From Acetobacter lambici (GTDB lineage: Bacteria > Pseudomonadota > Alphaproteobacteria > Acetobacterales > Acetobacteraceae): DNA of 64,000 nucleotides. Shown here piece after piece: positions 26,853 to 43,100 of this stretch (positions are counted from its first letter, which is position 1; the number at the start of each line of letters is the position of its first letter). Location of the stretch: NCBI RefSeq assembly GCF_011516885.1, contig NZ_WOTD01000001.1:310001-374000 (forward strand), in the 5' to 3' direction. The position numbers and the translations under genes are program-made. The notes beneath the pieces were generated by a model that did not search any database, was not told the origin of the DNA, and worked only from the letters and a program-made list of their open reading frames with translations.

Positions 26853-27422
26853 TCATCCCACGAAGGGAAGATCAAACGCCTTCAGCAAAGCTTTAGCTTC
26901 AGCATCCGTTTTCGCACTGGTCACGAACACGACGTCCATACCGCGGACTTCGTCCACTTTGTCATATTCGATTTCCGGGAAAACGATCTGCTCTTTCAGG
27001 CCAAGGGCAAAATTGCCACGGCCATCGAAGCCTTTCGTCGCAGGCAGACCACGGAAGTCACGGATACGCGGCATCGCAATCGTCACAAGACGATCGAGAA
27101 ATTCGTACATCCGAGCCCGACGCAGCGTGACCTTACAGCCAATCGGCAGCCCCTCGCGGATCTTGAAGCCAGCAATTGCCTTTTTGGCAACCGTTTTGAC
27201 CGGCTTCTGACCTGCAATAAGGGTCATTTCCGCAACAGCTGCATCCAGCTTCTTCTGGTCACCAGCGGCTTCACCAACGCCCATATTCAGGACGATTTTT
27301 TCAAGCCGCGGCACCTGCATTTCGTTGCTATACCCAAACTGCTCACGCAGCTTGGCACGAAGTTCACTCTCATAGCGCTGGTGAAGGCGCGGGAGGGAAC
27401 GCCCTTCCTGATTCGCACTCAT
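26853..27422 (-). CDS. rplE: Ribosomal protein L5
   Basis: A 189-residue 5S rRNA-binding protein. The core [50 protein letters not shown] and [18 protein letters not shown] are L5 signatures. The ATG at 27422 has a GAGAGG ribosome-binding site; the in-frame ATG at 27443 overlaps rplX and adds residues not seen in relatives. Confidence 0.97.
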   Translation of the reverse strand: MSANQEGRSLPRLHQRYESELRAKLREQFGYSNEMQVPRLEKIVLNMGVGEAAGDQKKLDAAVAEMTLIAGQKPVKTVAKKAIAGFKIREGLPIGCKVTLRRARMYEFLDRLVTIAMPRIRDFRGLPATKGFDGRGNFALGLKEQIVFPEIEYDKVDEVRGMDVVFVTSAKTDAEAKALLKAFDLPFVG

Positions 27423-27432
27423 ACCTGGCCTC

Positions 27433-27753
27433 TCAACCTTCAATCACTTCGCCAGTCGCCTTGGCAACGCGAACTTTTTTGCCGTTTTCCAGCACCCGGA
27501 AACCAACGCGAGTAGGCTTCTTGGATGCGGGATCAATCAGCTTCAGGTTGGAGAGGTGGACAGCTGCCTCACGGGCAATAATCCCACCTTCTTCACCCAT
27601 ACGATTTGCGCGCTGGTGGCGCTTGGCAATTGCAACACCACGCACAACAGCACGATCTTCTGAAGGACGAACCTCCAGAACTTCACCCTGCACGCCCTTG
27701 GAAGAGCCGGTGATGACGACAACTGTATCGCCTTTTTTAATGCGGGCAGCCAT
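27433..27753 (-). CDS. rplX: Ribosomal protein L24
   Basis: A 106-residue protein with the KOW start [35 protein letters not shown] and the [20 protein letters not shown] segment. It is an assembly initiator of the 50S subunit. Its ATG shares a base with the rplN stop at 27753. Confidence 0.98.
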   Translation of the reverse strand: MAARIKKGDTVVVITGSSKGVQGEVLEVRPSEDRAVVRGVAIAKRHQRANRMGEEGGIIAREAAVHLSNLKLIDPASKKPTRVGFRVLENGKKVRVAKATGEVIEG

Positions 27754-28121
27754 TACAGCACCTCCGGCGCCAAAGAGATGATCTTCATGAACTTCTTAGC
27801 ACGCAGTTCACGCACGACCGGGCCAAAGATACGGGTACCGATCGGCTCCTGCTGCTTGTTAATCAGCACAGCAGCGTTGCGGTCGAACCGAATGGCGCTA
27901 CCATCGGGACGACGAACCGGATAAGAGGTACGCACGATAACGGCCTGGTGAACATCGCCCTTCTTCACCTTCCCACGGGGGATGGCTTCCTTGACGGAAA
28001 CGACGATCACGTCGCCGACCGAGGCAGACTTCCGCTTGGAACCGCCCAGCACCTTAATGCACTGCACCTGACGTGCACCGGAATTGTCGGCCACATCGAG
28101 GTTGGTCTCGGGATGGATCAT
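27753..28121 (-). CDS. rplN: Ribosomal protein L14
   Basis: A 122-residue protein of standard length: [35 protein letters not shown] and the C-terminal [28 protein letters not shown] are unmistakable. Confidence 0.98.
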   Translation of the reverse strand: MIHPETNLDVADNSGARQVQCIKVLGGSKRKSASVGDVIVVSVKEAIPRGKVKKGDVHQAVIVRTSYPVRRPDGSAIRFDRNAAVLINKQQEPIGTRIFGPVVRELRAKKFMKIISLAPEVL

Positions 28122-28138
28122 AACCTGAAATCCTTACG

Positions 28139-28408
28139 TTAGGCCGACGCGGTTGCTTCCACGCCCACGGCTTCACCGTTGCGGGAAATCACGGTCCACG
28201 TCTTACGCCGAGAAATAGGCGCACATTCAACAATCCGCACGGAATCACCCGTCTTGCAGATGTTTTCTTCATCATGCGCCGCATATTTCTTGGAGCGACG
28301 AATGAACTTTTTATACACAGGATGCATGACGCGACGATCGACAAGAACCGTAACGGTCTTGTCCATCTTGTCGCTCGTCACACGTCCGGTTAGGACGCGC
28401 CTCGGCAT
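28139..28408 (-). CDS. rpsQ: Ribosomal protein S17
   Basis: An 89-residue protein. [34 protein letters not shown] and the block [27 protein letters not shown] identify S17, an early-assembly protein of the 30S subunit. Short C-terminal extension (GVEATASA). Confidence 0.98.
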   Translation of the reverse strand: MPRRVLTGRVTSDKMDKTVTVLVDRRVMHPVYKKFIRRSKKYAAHDEENICKTGDSVRIVECAPISRRKTWTVISRNGEAVGVEATASA

Positions 28409-28421
28409 CGGCTACCTCTCC

Positions 28422-28658
28422 TCAGGCATTGGCAGCAGATGTTTTTGCACCTGCTGCATTCTTTGCATTCTGCGCAGCAATTGTCTTGATGCGCGCAATT
28501 TCACGACGGACCACACGGACGCGGCTCTGCGCTTCTGTCTGCCCGGTAGCCTGCTGGAAACGCAAGTTGAGCTGTTCACGCTTGAGTTCAACTAGACGAG
28601 CTTCAAGCTCGTCTGCCGTTTTAGCGCGCAAATCAGCTGGCTTTACTGCCTTTACCAT
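28422..28658 (-). CDS. rpmC: Ribosomal protein L29
   Basis: A 78-residue helical-hairpin protein with the L29 segment LVELKREQLNLRFQQATGQ and RVRVVRREIARIKTI. The ATG at 28658 is chosen because GGAG stands about nine bases ahead; two in-frame starts just upstream (28667, 28673) lie inside the rplP coding end. It carries an alanine-rich C-terminal tail. Confidence 0.96.
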   Translation of the reverse strand: MVKAVKPADLRAKTADELEARLVELKREQLNLRFQQATGQTEAQSRVRVVRREIARIKTIAAQNAKNAAGAKTSAANA

Positions 28659-28659
28659 C

Positions 28660-29076
28660 TTACGCATCTCCAATTCGGGTCACAAATTTGGTCTTGATCG
28701 GCAGCTTGGCGGCCCCAAGAGCCAGCGCTTCACGCGCTAGTTCCGGCGGAACACCTTCGATCTCAAACAAAATACGACCAGGCTTCACACGGGCCACCCA
28801 GAATTCAGGCGATCCCTTGCCAGAGCCCATACGCACTTCTGCGGGCTTTGTCGAGACCGGAATATCCGGAAAGATCCGAATCCATACACGACCAGCACGT
28901 TTCATAGCGCGGGTGATGGCACGACGGGAGGCCTCAATCTGGCGCGCCGTAATACGTTCCGGCTGCAGAGCTTTAAGACCAAACGTACCAAAGTTCAGTG
29001 TGGTACCGCTTTTTGCAAGGCCGTGAATACGGCCTTTATGTGCTTTGCGGAATTTTGTCCGCTTAGGGGAAAGCAT
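28660..29076 (-). CDS. rplP: Ribosomal protein L16
   Basis: A 138-residue protein: [15 protein letters not shown] at the start, then [30 protein letters not shown] and [24 protein letters not shown]. It sits near the A site and peptidyl transferase centre. Confidence 0.98.
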   Translation of the reverse strand: MLSPKRTKFRKAHKGRIHGLAKSGTTLNFGTFGLKALQPERITARQIEASRRAITRAMKRAGRVWIRIFPDIPVSTKPAEVRMGSGKGSPEFWVARVKPGRILFEIEGVPPELAREALALGAAKLPIKTKFVTRIGDA

Positions 29077-29093
29077 TGTTTTTTATCCTCTCC

Positions 29094-29771
29094 TCAGCGC
29101 TGAGGAGCCTGTTCGGCCGCCCGGCGATCCTGTGCCAACGGATCATGAGCAAGAATTTCACCCTTGAAGATCCATACCTTCACACCGCAGGTGCCGTAGG
29201 TGGTCTTCGCCGTTGCCGTGCCGTAATCGATGTCGGCGCGCAGGGTGTGCAAAGGCACACGACCTTCACGATACCACTCGATACGTGCGATTTCAGCGCC
29301 ACCCAGACGACCGGAGCAGTTGATCCGGATACCCTGAGCACCCAGACGCATGGCTGACTGTACGGCGCGCTTCATGGCACGACGGAAAGCCACACGGCGT
29401 TCAAGCTGCTGAGCAATGTTTTCGGCAACCAGAGTTGCATCGATTTCCGGCTTACGGATTTCAACGATGTTCAGCGCAACTTCAGTACCGGCCATACGGG
29501 TCAGTTCTTTGCGCAGAGCGTCGATATCCTGCCCCTTCTTACCGATCACAACACCAGGACGTGCTGCGTAGATCGTCACGCGCGGCTTTTTAGCCGGGCG
29601 TTCGATAACAACGCGGGACACGCCTGCACCAGCAAGCTTGCGGCGCAGGAATGCACGAAGCTTAAGATCTTCGTGCAGCAGACGGGAATAGTCTGCATCT
29701 GCGTACCAGCGGCTGTCCCATGTGCGGTTGATGCCGAGCCGCAGCCCGATCGGATTGACTTTATGCCCCAT
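29094..29771 (-). CDS. rpsC: Ribosomal protein S3
   Basis: A 225-residue protein. [24 protein letters not shown] opens it; the KH domain has [20 protein letters not shown]; the C-terminal domain has [38 protein letters not shown]. Part of the mRNA entry-pore helicase with S4 and S5. Confidence 0.98.
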   Translation of the reverse strand: MGHKVNPIGLRLGINRTWDSRWYADADYSRLLHEDLKLRAFLRRKLAGAGVSRVVIERPAKKPRVTIYAARPGVVIGKKGQDIDALRKELTRMAGTEVALNIVEIRKPEIDATLVAENIAQQLERRVAFRRAMKRAVQSAMRLGAQGIRINCSGRLGGAEIARIEWYREGRVPLHTLRADIDYGTATAKTTYGTCGVKVWIFKGEILAHDPLAQDRRAAEQAPQR

Positions 29772-29774
29772 ATC

Positions 29775-30185
29775 TCAGGCCGCCTTCTGCTCGGAAGAAG
29801 CCGTGTCGGACACAACGGCCCGCTCGGCTACAACAATCTTCAGGTGACTGAAAAACTTTTCGACGCGTGCGGAACGACCGCGGCCACGGGCGTGAAAACG
29901 CCGCATGACAATGGACTTACCCACTTCCGCCGTTTTCACCACCAGCTGATCTACGTCAAGCTGGTGATTGTTTTCAGCATTAGCGATCGCGCTTTCCAGC
30001 GTTTTCTTAACCTGCTGAGCGATACGGCGCTTGGAAAATGTTAGCGTCGCAATTGCCTGAGATGCAGGTTTATTACGGATCAGGCCTGCCACAAGGTTCA
30101 GCTTGCGGGGGCTAACCCGAATGTTACGCGTGATAGCTTGCGCTTCTGTTTCCGCGAGCGTGCGCGGATGCTTCGGCTTGCTCAT
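29775..30185 (-). CDS. rplV: Ribosomal protein L22
   Basis: A 136-residue protein with [32 protein letters not shown] and the exit-tunnel loop region [25 protein letters not shown]. The beta-hairpin lines the peptide tunnel where macrolides bind; no deletion is seen in that loop. Confidence 0.98.
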   Translation of the reverse strand: MSKPKHPRTLAETEAQAITRNIRVSPRKLNLVAGLIRNKPASQAIATLTFSKRRIAQQVKKTLESAIANAENNHQLDVDQLVVKTAEVGKSIVMRRFHARGRGRSARVEKFFSHLKIVVAERAVVSDTASSEQKAA

Positions 30186-30193
30186 CTGTGCTC

Positions 30194-30472
30194 TTAGCCC
30201 CGCTTAGACTTCTTGTCAGCACCATGCCCGTGAAATGTACGGGTGGGGGAGAATTCGCCAAACTTATGGCCAACCATATTCTCCGTCACCTGCACAGGCA
30301 GGAACTTCTGACCGTTATAAACACCGAACGTCAGACCAACGAACTGCGGAAGAATCGTTGAACGACGCGACCAAATCTTGATCACTTCATTCCGACCCGA
30401 TGCGCGGGATACTTCAGCCTTATTCAGCAGATACCCGTCGACGAACGGACCTTTCCAGACGGAACGTGCCAT
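30194..30472 (-). CDS. rpsS: Ribosomal protein S19
   Basis: A 92-residue protein: [16 protein letters not shown], the [27 protein letters not shown] core and the [24 protein letters not shown] tail. Standard length, in S10-operon order. Confidence 0.98.
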   Translation of the reverse strand: MARSVWKGPFVDGYLLNKAEVSRASGRNEVIKIWSRRSTILPQFVGLTFGVYNGQKFLPVQVTENMVGHKFGEFSPTRTFHGHGADKKSKRG

Positions 30473-30485
30473 CTTCTATTGCCCC

Positions 30486-31316
30486 TTACTTGCCGGTCTT
30501 CCGGCGACGGATAATCAGACCGTCCGTCCGCTTGTTGACCCGAGTTTTGTAACCTTTGGTGGGCTTGCCCCACGGCGTAACCGGATGACGACCGCCAGAT
30601 GTGCGGCCTTCACCACCACCGTGCGGATGGTCAACCGGGTTCATCACCACGCCGCGGTTATGCGGACGGCGACCCAGCCAACGAGAACGACCAGCCTTAC
30701 CCATATGCTGGTTCATGTTGTCCGGGTTGGACACAGCACCAACGGTCGCCATGCATTCACCGCGCACAACACGCAATTCACCAGACTGCAGCTTGATCTG
30801 GGCGTAGCCCGAATCCTTACCAACCAACTGAGCATACGTCCCTGCGGAACGGGCCAGCTTGCCGCCAGCGCCCTGCTTCAGTTCGATGTTATGGATGATC
30901 GTACCCACCGGAATGGCGGACAGCGGCATAGCATTGCCTGGCTTGATATCCACACGCGCACCGGCGATGACATTGTCACCAACCTTCAGGCGCTGGGGTG
31001 CGAGAATATAAGCCAGCTCACCATCTTCGTACTTCACGAGCGCAATAAATGCCGTGCGGTTGGGATCGTATTCAAGACGCTCCACAGTACCCAGCACGTC
31101 GAATTTACGACGCTTGAAGTCCACATAACGATAGGACTGCTTATGACCGCCGCCACGGAAGCGAGACGTGATACGGCCGTTATTATTACGACCGCCCGAC
31201 TTGCTCTTACCTTCCGTAAGCTGCTTGACCGGCTTGCCCTTCCACAGGTCAGCACGATCAATCAGAACCGTACCACGCAGGCTCGGCGTGACAGGATTAA
31301 AGTGCTTCAGTGCCAT
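30486..31316 (-). CDS. rplB: Ribosomal protein L2
   Basis: A 276-residue protein starting [17 protein letters not shown]. Conserved parts include [17 protein letters not shown], the central [25 protein letters not shown] and the histidine-containing [26 protein letters not shown] loop near the peptidyl transferase centre. Confidence 0.98.
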   Translation of the reverse strand: MALKHFNPVTPSLRGTVLIDRADLWKGKPVKQLTEGKSKSGGRNNNGRITSRFRGGGHKQSYRYVDFKRRKFDVLGTVERLEYDPNRTAFIALVKYEDGELAYILAPQRLKVGDNVIAGARVDIKPGNAMPLSAIPVGTIIHNIELKQGAGGKLARSAGTYAQLVGKDSGYAQIKLQSGELRVVRGECMATVGAVSNPDNMNQHMGKAGRSRWLGRRPHNRGVVMNPVDHPHGGGEGRTSGGRHPVTPWGKPTKGYKTRVNKRTDGLIIRRRKTGK

Positions 31317-31332
31317 TAGTTTCTACCCTTGG

Positions 31333-31668
31333 TCACGCCAGCTTCGCGGTCAGGTCAATGGACTGACCTTCTGCAAGCTGAACGAACGCCTTCTTAACGT
31401 CAGAACGCTGACCCAGACGCCCTTTAAAGCGTTTGGTTTTACCTTTCTGGACAAGTGTGTTGACGCCAACAACCTTGACCCCGAACAGCGTTTCCACCGC
31501 AACCTTGATTTCAGGCTTGCTAGCCGTCATTGCGACCTTGAAAACAACCTGATTTTTTTCAGAAAGCGCAGTCGCCTTCTCGGTAATGACAGGCGTCCGC
31601 ACGATGTCGTACAGAGCCTCCCGAGAGAGACGCTCGGCTTTCTTGCGAATAGCAAGAATATTCGTCAT
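31333..31668 (-). CDS. rplW: Ribosomal protein L23
   Basis: An 111-residue protein. [71 protein letters not shown] is typical L23, the docking site for trigger factor and SRP at the tunnel exit. The ATG overlaps the rplD stop as ATGA (31665-31668). About ten residues longer at the N-terminus than E. coli L23. Confidence 0.97.
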   Translation of the reverse strand: MTNILAIRKKAERLSREALYDIVRTPVITEKATALSEKNQVVFKVAMTASKPEIKVAVETLFGVKVVGVNTLVQKGKTKRFKGRLGQRSDVKKAFVQLAEGQSIDLTAKLA

Positions 31669-32279
31669 GCCAGGCGTTCCTTCAGTCCTTCAAGGCCTGC
31701 CTGCGTGATGGCAAGCACCTCATGGTTCAGAATGTCATAAACATTCGCGCCAATGGTCGGCAGAATGTCGATCTTCGGCAGATTGCGAGCAGCGCGCACG
31801 AAGTTTTCGTCCACGGATGCATCAACAATCAAAGCGGAGCCCCAGCCGAGACCCTGCAACTTTTTCGCCAGGTCGCTGGTCTTGGTCACGCCAGAAGCAG
31901 CGTCCAGAACAACCAGTTTACCTTCCGCTGCCTTCTGGGACAGTGCGGAGATCAGACCCAGACGACGCACCTTTTTAGGCAGGTCATAACCGTGATCGCG
32001 TACAACCGGACCATGCACAACACCACCAGTACGGTACTGAGGAGCGCGCAGGGAGCCCTGACGTGCACTACCAGTGCCTTTCTGACGATACGGCTTTTTG
32101 GTCGTGCCGGACACTTCGCCCATGCCTTTGACCTTGTGCGTGCCAGCCCGGCGTTTTGCCAGCTGCCAGTGCACAACGCGTGCCATTACATCCGCCCGGG
32201 GTGCTGCGCCGAAAAGTTCTTCCGGAAGCGTAGCTGAACCAGCCGTGCCGTTATCAAGTGTCTTGATTTCGATTTCCAT
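31665..32279 (-). CDS. rplD: Ribosomal protein L4
   Basis: A 204-residue protein. The internal loop [40 protein letters not shown] reaches the exit tunnel, and the C-terminal half has the Rossmann-like segment [21 protein letters not shown]. In gammaproteobacteria L4 represses the S10 operon; the regulation here is unknown. Confidence 0.98.
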   Translation of the reverse strand: MEIEIKTLDNGTAGSATLPEELFGAAPRADVMARVVHWQLAKRRAGTHKVKGMGEVSGTTKKPYRQKGTGSARQGSLRAPQYRTGGVVHGPVVRDHGYDLPKKVRRLGLISALSQKAAEGKLVVLDAASGVTKTSDLAKKLQGLGWGSALIVDASVDENFVRAARNLPKIDILPTIGANVYDILNHEVLAITQAGLEGLKERLA

Positions 32280-32283
32280 GATC

Positions 32284-32967
32284 TCAGGCCTCCGCCTTCA
32301 CAAGTGCTGCCGGATACGGCGCATCGCTGTGGCGGGCTTTCTTGATCGCATCACGAATGAGAACGACACCATTCTTTGCTCCCGGAACGGAGCCACGAAT
32401 CATGATCAGATTCTTTTCCGGATCGACCGCTGCGATTTCCAGATTCAAGGTGGTCACGCGTTCATCACCCAGATGACCAGCCATTTTCTTGTTCTTGAAG
32501 GTTTTGCCGGGATCCTGGCGGTTACCGGTCGAACCATGCGAACGATGCGAAATGGACACACCATGCGAGGCTTCAAGACCAGCAAAATTCCAGCGCTTCA
32601 TGGCGCCAGCAAACCCCTTACCCTTGCTTGTCCCCGTCACGTCAACCTTCTGGCCAACAACGAAATGGGAGGCAGAAAGAGCAGCACCAACTTCGAGAGT
32701 GGCGTCGTCGGCCACACGGAACTCGCGAACTGTTTTCTTGGGTTCAACCTTCACGCGGGCAAAATGGCCACGGTTGGGTTTTGTTACGTTTTTCACCTTG
32801 GCGTTGCCCATACCCAGCTGGACGGCTACGTAACCATCACGCTCCTGAGTACGAACGTCTACCACCTGCACTTCATCAACGTGCAGAACGGTGACAGGCA
32901 CATGCGTGCCGTCTTCCTTGAACAGTCGGGACATGCCCAACTTTTTTGCGATCAATCCGGTGCGCAT
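32284..32967 (-). CDS. rplC: Ribosomal protein L3
   Basis: A 227-residue protein. [31 protein letters not shown] opens it, and [53 protein letters not shown] is the peptidyl-transferase loop region. The ATG at 32967 has an AAGGTCC ribosome-binding site; an earlier in-frame start would overlap rpsJ. Confidence 0.97.
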   Translation of the reverse strand: MRTGLIAKKLGMSRLFKEDGTHVPVTVLHVDEVQVVDVRTQERDGYVAVQLGMGNAKVKNVTKPNRGHFARVKVEPKKTVREFRVADDATLEVGAALSASHFVVGQKVDVTGTSKGKGFAGAMKRWNFAGLEASHGVSISHRSHGSTGNRQDPGKTFKNKKMAGHLGDERVTTLNLEIAAVDPEKNLIMIRGSVPGAKNGVVLIRDAIKKARHSDAPYPAALVKAEA

Positions 32968-32977
32968 CGTCTGGACC

Positions 32978-33286
32978 TTAAAGTTTGATCTCGACATCCA
33001 CGCCAGCGGCGAGGTCGAGCTTCATGAGAGCGTCCACGGTCTGCGGAGTGGGCTCAACAATATCGAGCAAACGACGATGAGTCCGAATTTCGAACTGTTC
33101 GCGGCTCTTCTTGTCAACGTGAGGAGAACGGTTAACCGTAAACCGTTCGATATGCGTCGGCAGCGGGATAGGACCCCGAACCCGCGCACCCGTACGCTTC
33201 GCCGTATTCACGATCTCTTTCGTGCTGTTATCAAGCACCCGATGATCGTACGCTTTCAGGCGAATGCGGATGTTCTGGTTGTCCAT
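32978..33286 (-). CDS. rpsJ: Ribosomal protein S10 (NusE)
   Basis: A 102-residue protein: [76 protein letters not shown] is standard S10, which also acts in antitermination as NusE. The ATG at 33286 gives the family length; a longer upstream frame runs through the hairpins in the tuf-rpsJ spacer and is not coding. Confidence 0.98.
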   Translation of the reverse strand: MDNQNIRIRLKAYDHRVLDNSTKEIVNTAKRTGARVRGPIPLPTHIERFTVNRSPHVDKKSREQFEIRTHRRLLDIVEPTPQTVDALMKLDLAAGVDVEIKL

Positions 33287-33306
33287 CTGTTTCTTAGTCC
33301 AACACT

Positions 33307-33366
33307 TTACTTGTCCGGGTTTACCCGGCCGCCAAGTAAGACCCCAGCCGAAAAGATCGGCCGGGG
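33307..33366 (-). promoter_or_regulatory. Two stem-loops in the tuf-rpsJ spacer
   Basis: In transcription order, a 10-bp stem (CCCCGGCCGA / TCGGCTGGGG with one G-U pair, 33342-33366) follows tuf. A second two-part stem comes next (TTACTTG / CAAGTAA outside, CCGGGT / ACCCGG inside, 33307-33339), ending 20 bases before rpsJ. The first may be a weak tuf terminator, as only TCTTACTT follows it. The second is placed like an S10 leader structure. Confidence 0.45.
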
Positions 33367-33392
33367 CCACTCAGTCTCTAATCCCTTATCGA

Positions 33393-34583
33393 TTACTCGA
33401 TAATGGAGGCAACAACGCCTGCACCAACGGTACGGCCACCTTCGCGGATAGCGAAGCGGAGACCTTCGTCCATGGCGATCGGAGCAATCAGCTCGACTTC
33501 CATAGCGCAGTTGTCACCGGGCATGACCATTTCCGTGCCTTCGGGCAGGTGCACAACACCCGTCACGTCAGTCGTACGGAAGTAGAACTGCGGACGATAG
33601 TTGGTGAAGAATGGCGTATGACGGCCACCTTCTTCCTTCGTCAGGATGTAGGCTTCTGCCTTGAACTTCTTGTGCGGCGTAATTGAGCCGGGCTTAGCCA
33701 GAACCTGGCCACGCTCAACGTCTTCACGCTTCGTACCACGCACCAGAGCGCCGATGTTGTCACCAGCTTCGCCGCGATCAAGCAGCTTGCGGAACATTTC
33801 AACGCCCGTAACGGTGGTCTTGATGGTGTCTTTCAGGCCGACGATTTCAACTTCGTCACCCACGTTGACAACACCACGTTCCACACGACCGGTCACAACC
33901 GTGCCACGACCAGAGATCGAGAACACGTCTTCGATCGGCATCAGGAACGGACGATCAACCGGACGTTCAGGCTGAGGAATGTAGGCATCAACCGCATCCA
34001 TCAGGTCCTTAACGCGGTTTTCGCCAACTTCCGGATCACCATCTTCCAGAGTAACCAGAGCGGAGCCCTTGATTACGGGAATGTCGTCACCGGGGAACTG
34101 ATAGGAAGACAGAAGTTCACGAACTTCCATTTCAACCAGTTCAAGCAGTTCCGGATCGTCAACCTGATCAACCTTGTTCAGGAAGACCACCAGAGCCGGC
34201 ACACCAACCTGACGAGCAAGCAGGATGTGTTCACGGGTCTGCGGCATCGGGCCGTCAGCTGCGGACACAACGAGGATGGCACCATCCATCTGAGCCGCAC
34301 CGGTGATCATGTTCTTCACATAGTCAGCGTGTCCGGGGCAGTCGACGTGCGCGTAGTGACGGTTTGCGGTTTCGTATTCCACGTGAGCGGTGGAAATGGT
34401 GATACCACGAGCGCGTTCTTCGGGTGCGGCGTCGATCATGTCGTATGCTTTGAACTCAGCACCACCGGTCTTTGCCAGGATCTTCGTAATAGCAGCCGTC
34501 AGAGACGTCTTACCATGGTCAACGTGACCAATGGTGCCGATGTTGCAGTGCGGTTTATTCCGCTCAAATTTAGCCTTAGCCAT
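33393..34583 (-). CDS. tuf: Elongation factor Tu
   Basis: A 396-residue GTPase that delivers aminoacyl-tRNA to the ribosome. G1 [11 protein letters not shown]3 DCPGHADYV and G4 NKVDQVDD are all present, followed by the three-domain beta-barrel part ending [11 protein letters not shown]. No fusA gene precedes it; rpsG is the upstream neighbour, with a promoter-like sequence in the 90-base spacer. Confidence 0.99.
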   Translation of the reverse strand: MAKAKFERNKPHCNIGTIGHVDHGKTSLTAAITKILAKTGGAEFKAYDMIDAAPEERARGITISTAHVEYETANRHYAHVDCPGHADYVKNMITGAAQMDGAILVVSAADGPMPQTREHILLARQVGVPALVVFLNKVDQVDDPELLELVEMEVRELLSSYQFPGDDIPVIKGSALVTLEDGDPEVGENRVKDLMDAVDAYIPQPERPVDRPFLMPIEDVFSISGRGTVVTGRVERGVVNVGDEVEIVGLKDTIKTTVTGVEMFRKLLDRGEAGDNIGALVRGTKREDVERGQVLAKPGSITPHKKFKAEAYILTKEEGGRHTPFFTNYRPQFYFRTTDVTGVVHLPEGTEMVMPGDNCAMEVELIAPIAMDEGLRFAIREGGRTVGAGVVASIIE

Positions 34584-34622
34584 TGTTTACTCCATGCCCC
34601 AAAAAATATCCGGGATGCAGTT

Positions 34623-34650
34623 GTTATAAGCGCCCCAATCCCTCGACAAG
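34623..34650 (-). promoter_or_regulatory. Candidate tuf promoter
   Basis: On the minus strand, CTTGTC (34645-34650) and TATAAC (34623-34628) are separated by 16 bases and end 40 bases before the tuf start codon. The spacing and the -10 box fit a housekeeping sigma promoter; the -35 box is moderate. Inferred from sequence only. Confidence 0.4.
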
Positions 34651-34673
34651 AGGGAAAGCAGAACTTTCACGGA

Positions 34674-35153
<480 letters not shown>

Positions 35154-35164
35154 TTAACTTCCTC

Positions 35165-35536
35165 TTATTTCGGACGCTTGGCGCCATACAGCGAACGACG
35201 CTGACGCCGCTTGGCGATACCCTGCGTATCGAGAACACCGCGAAGGATGTGGTAACGAACACCCGGCAAATCTTTCACACGACCGCCGCGGATAAGCACA
35301 ACACTATGTTCCTGAAGGTTGTGACCTTCACCAGGAATATAGCTAACCACCTCATAGCCATTCGTCAGACGCACCTTGGCAACTTTACGCAGTGCGGAGT
35401 TAGGCTTCTTCGGTGTCGTCGTATAAACGCGGGTGCAAACACCGCGCTTCTGGGGGCAGCCCTGCAGAGCGGGCACTTTGTTCCGCTTGACTGCAGGCTT
35501 ACGCCCCTTGGCAATGAGCTGGTTGATGGTCGGCAT
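35165..35536 (-). CDS. rpsL: Ribosomal protein S12
   Basis: A 123-residue decoding-centre protein. [17 protein letters not shown] and [15 protein letters not shown] contain the two lysines (E. coli K43 and K88 equivalents) whose mutation gives streptomycin resistance; both are wild type. First gene of the str cluster. Confidence 0.99.
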   Translation of the reverse strand: MPTINQLIAKGRKPAVKRNKVPALQGCPQKRGVCTRVYTTTPKKPNSALRKVAKVRLTNGYEVVSYIPGEGHNLQEHSVVLIRGGRVKDLPGVRYHILRGVLDTQGIAKRRQRRSLYGAKRPK

Positions 35537-35820
35537 GCGCCTTTCCCGATCCTTACACAGTTCGGTCGACCAGCTACATCTTCTGCGGCTAGCCGACTTT
35601 CATTAAAAACATCCCATCAGGTGACAACCCGAATGGGGCTATATTGGCATCCGGCTCCGCTTCCCCCCGGAAGCCAACCGCATGCTAAAACTCATACAGA
35701 GAACCTGAGTGCCTTACTCATCGACAAGATAAGTAAAGCTGAGGGCTGCTAACTACCGCTCCCCCCACCAGAAGTCAAGCTTTACCCCGCGATTCTCTAT
35801 TCCACTCAGCCCAATCCTAC
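35537..35820 (-). promoter_or_regulatory. Noncoding spacer with probable str-operon promoter
   Basis: With the adjoining terminator region this is a 340-base gene-free stretch between rpsL and rpoC. No convincing coding frame or RNA gene is seen. A transcript starting after the rpoC terminator must begin here. A minus-strand TTGTCA near 35620-35627 and a TTGACT near 35773-35778 are possible -35 boxes, but neither has a good -10 partner. Confidence 0.35.
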
Positions 35821-35851
35821 AAAAAAAGGCCGGAGCAGTGCCCCGGCCTTT
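35821..35851 (-). terminator. Rho-independent terminator after rpoC
   Basis: On the minus strand the stem AAAGGCCGG.GC / GC.CCGGCCTTT is followed by a run of seven T. It lies 26 bases past the rpoC stop. A second small hairpin (AGTCTTTA / TAAAGACT, 35858-35876) lies between the two. Confidence 0.9.
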
Positions 35852-35876
35852 CCTCATAGTCTTTATTATAAAGACT

Positions 35877-40139
<4,263 letters not shown>

Positions 40140-40145
40140 TCACCG

Positions 40146-43100
40146 TTAGTCTGCCCCCTGCTCCAGCTCCACATTGAGACCAAGGGATTTGAGTTCCTTG
40201 ATCAACACGTTGAAGCTTTCCGGAATACCGGCTTCAAAGTCATCCTGTTCGCGTACGATTGCTTCATAAACCTTTGTTCGGCCCGACACGTCATCCGACT
40301 TGACCGTCAGCATTTCCTGCAACGTGTATGCCGCGCCATAAGCTTCAAGCGCCCAGACTTCCATTTCACCAAACCGCTGGCCACCGAACTGCGCCTTACC
40401 ACCCAGCGGCTGCTGCGTAACAAGCGAGTATGGACCAATGGAGCGTGCATGGATCTTGTCATCAACAAGGTGATGCAGCTTGAGCATATAAATATAACCA
40501 ACGGTCGTCTTGCGCTCGAACTGTTCGCCCGTCCGCCCGTCGATCAACTGCGACTGGCCCGATTTGTTGACGCCTGCTTTTTCCAGCATGGCTTCAATAT
40601 CGGGAATGGACGCACCATCAAACACCGGGGTCGCAATAGGCACGCCCTTGCGCAGGTTATTGGCCAGTTCCACCAGCTCGGCGTTGCTCATATCTGCAAT
40701 GGCGTCATCATAGACCTTGTCGCCATACACGTCCTTCAGACGATCCAGCAGATCCTGACGGCGCTCACCTGTGCGCTGGTAGTCATCAACCAACTCACCA
40801 ATGCCACGACCGATATTAGCGCAAGCCCAGCCCAGATGCGTTTCCAGAATCTGACCAACGTTCATACGTGATGGCACGCCAAGCGGGTTCAGAACCAGAT
40901 CAACAGGTGTGCCATCCTCAAGGAACGGCATGTCCTCAACAGGCACCACGCGGGAGACAACACCCTTGTTCCCGTGACGACCGGCCATTTTGTCACCCGG
41001 CTGAAGCTTACGCTTAACCGCGACAAACACCTTGACCATCTTCATCACGCCGGGTGGCAGTTCATCACCACGCTGGAGTTTTTCAACCTTGCTTTCAAAG
41101 CGTGCCTGAATACGGGCAATTGCCGCATCAAATTCACGACGCAGGGTTTCCAACTCGGCCATAACGCTGTCCGAGGTCACAACAATGTGGCGCCATGTTG
41201 CGCGTGGCTGCTCGTCAAGCACCTCCTGCGTAATCACCGTGCCAGAGCGGATGCCCTTGTAGCCCGCACCTGCGGTCTGATCGAGCAGCTTTTCACGCAG
41301 ACGGCTGTAGAAGGAACGCTCCTGAATGGCCCGCTCGTCATCACGGTCCTTGGCAAGACGTTCAATTTCGGCCCGCTCAATGGCCATTGCACGTTCGTCT
41401 TTGTCCACACCACGGCGGGAGAACACGCGTACGTCAACAATAGTGCCTGTTGTGCCAGGTGGCAGACGCAGGGATGTGTCACGCACATCAGATGCTTTTT
41501 CACCAAAGATGGCGCGCAGAAGTTTTTCTTCCGGCGTCATCGGGCTTTCACCCTTCGGTGTAACTTTACCGATCAGAATATCACCCGGATTAACCTCGGC
41601 ACCAACATAAACAATGCCAGCTTCGTCGAGGTTACGCAGGGCTTCTTCACCAACATTGGGAATATCGCGGGTGATTTCTTCCTGACCAAGCTTGGTATCA
41701 CGGGCCATGACTTCGAATTCCTCGATATGGATCGAGGTAAACACGTCATCCTTGGCAATCCGTTCGGAAATCAGGATGGAGTCTTCGAAGTTGTAACCAT
41801 TCCACGGCATAAACGCGACCAGCACGTTACGCCCCAGAGCCAGTTCACCCAGCTCCGTGGAAGGACCATCGGCGATAATATCCCCCACACTAACCTGATC
41901 GCCCACATGGACCAGCGGACGCTGGTTGATGCAGGTGGACTGGTTGGAGCGGGAATACTTGCGCAGGCGATAGATATCGACCCCCTGCGTGGCACCGCTG
42001 GCATCCGTCGAGCGCACAACAATACGGGCACCATCAATCTGGTCCACAATACCGTTGCGCTTGGCAACAATGGTCGCACCGGAATCACGCGCAACAGCGG
42101 CTTCCATGCCCGTACCAACCAGCGGCGCATCAGAGCGCACCAGCGGCACAGCCTGACGCTGCATGTTGGAACCCATGAGTGCGCGGTTCGCGTCATCGTT
42201 CTCAAGGAACGGAATGAGTGCGGCGGCAACAGACACAAGCTGCTTGGGCGATACGTCACAGGCGGTCACTTCGGTCGGGGGCACCAGACGGAAGTCACCA
42301 TTACGACGCACCGAAATAAGGTCACTGGTCAAAGCGCCCTGATCGTTCACCTTGGCATCAGCCTGCGCAACAACCAGCTTTTCCTCTTCCATGGCGGAGA
42401 GGTATTTCCAGCCGTCCTGCAACACGCCGTCCTTGACCAGACGGTACGGTGTTTCAATAAACCCGTATTTGTTGACCTTGGCGTATGTGGCGAGCGAGTT
42501 GATCAGACCGATGTTCGGGCCTTCCGGCGTTTCAATCGGGCAGATACGGCCATAATGGGTCGGATGAACGTCACGGACTTCAAAGCCTGCGCGTTCACGC
42601 GTCAGACCGCCCGGGCCAAGCGCTGAAAGACGACGCTTATGCGTGACTTCGGACAGCGGGTTGGTCTGATCCATAAACTGGCTGAGCTGCGAGGAGCCAA
42701 AGAACTCACGCACTGCAGCCGCAGCAGGTTTGGCGTTGATCAGGTCATGCGGCATGACCGTATCAATATCAACCGAGCCCATACGTTCACGAATGGCACG
42801 TTCCATGCGCAGCAGGCCGATGCGATACTGGTTTTCCATCAGTTCGCCCACGGAGCGGACACGACGGTTACCCAGATTATCAATATCATCAATCTGACCG
42901 CGACCATCTTTCAGGTCACACAGGACCTTGATGGTGCGCAGGATGTCGTCCTTACGCAGCACGCGCACGGTGTCTGGCACATCAATGTCCAGACGCATGT
43001 TCATCTTCACGCGACCAACTGCGGACAGGTCGTAGCGGTCTGCATCAAAGAACAGACCCTGCAGCATGGCTTCTGCGGTTTCCGCGGTAGGCGGTTCACC

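Noticed and set aside
42700-42760. Possible rifampicin-resistance changes in RpoB (Thr, Val and Leu differences from E. coli)
   Set aside because: These are the usual alphaproteobacterial residues; the resistance positions Asp516, His526 and Ser531 (E. coli numbering) are wild type.
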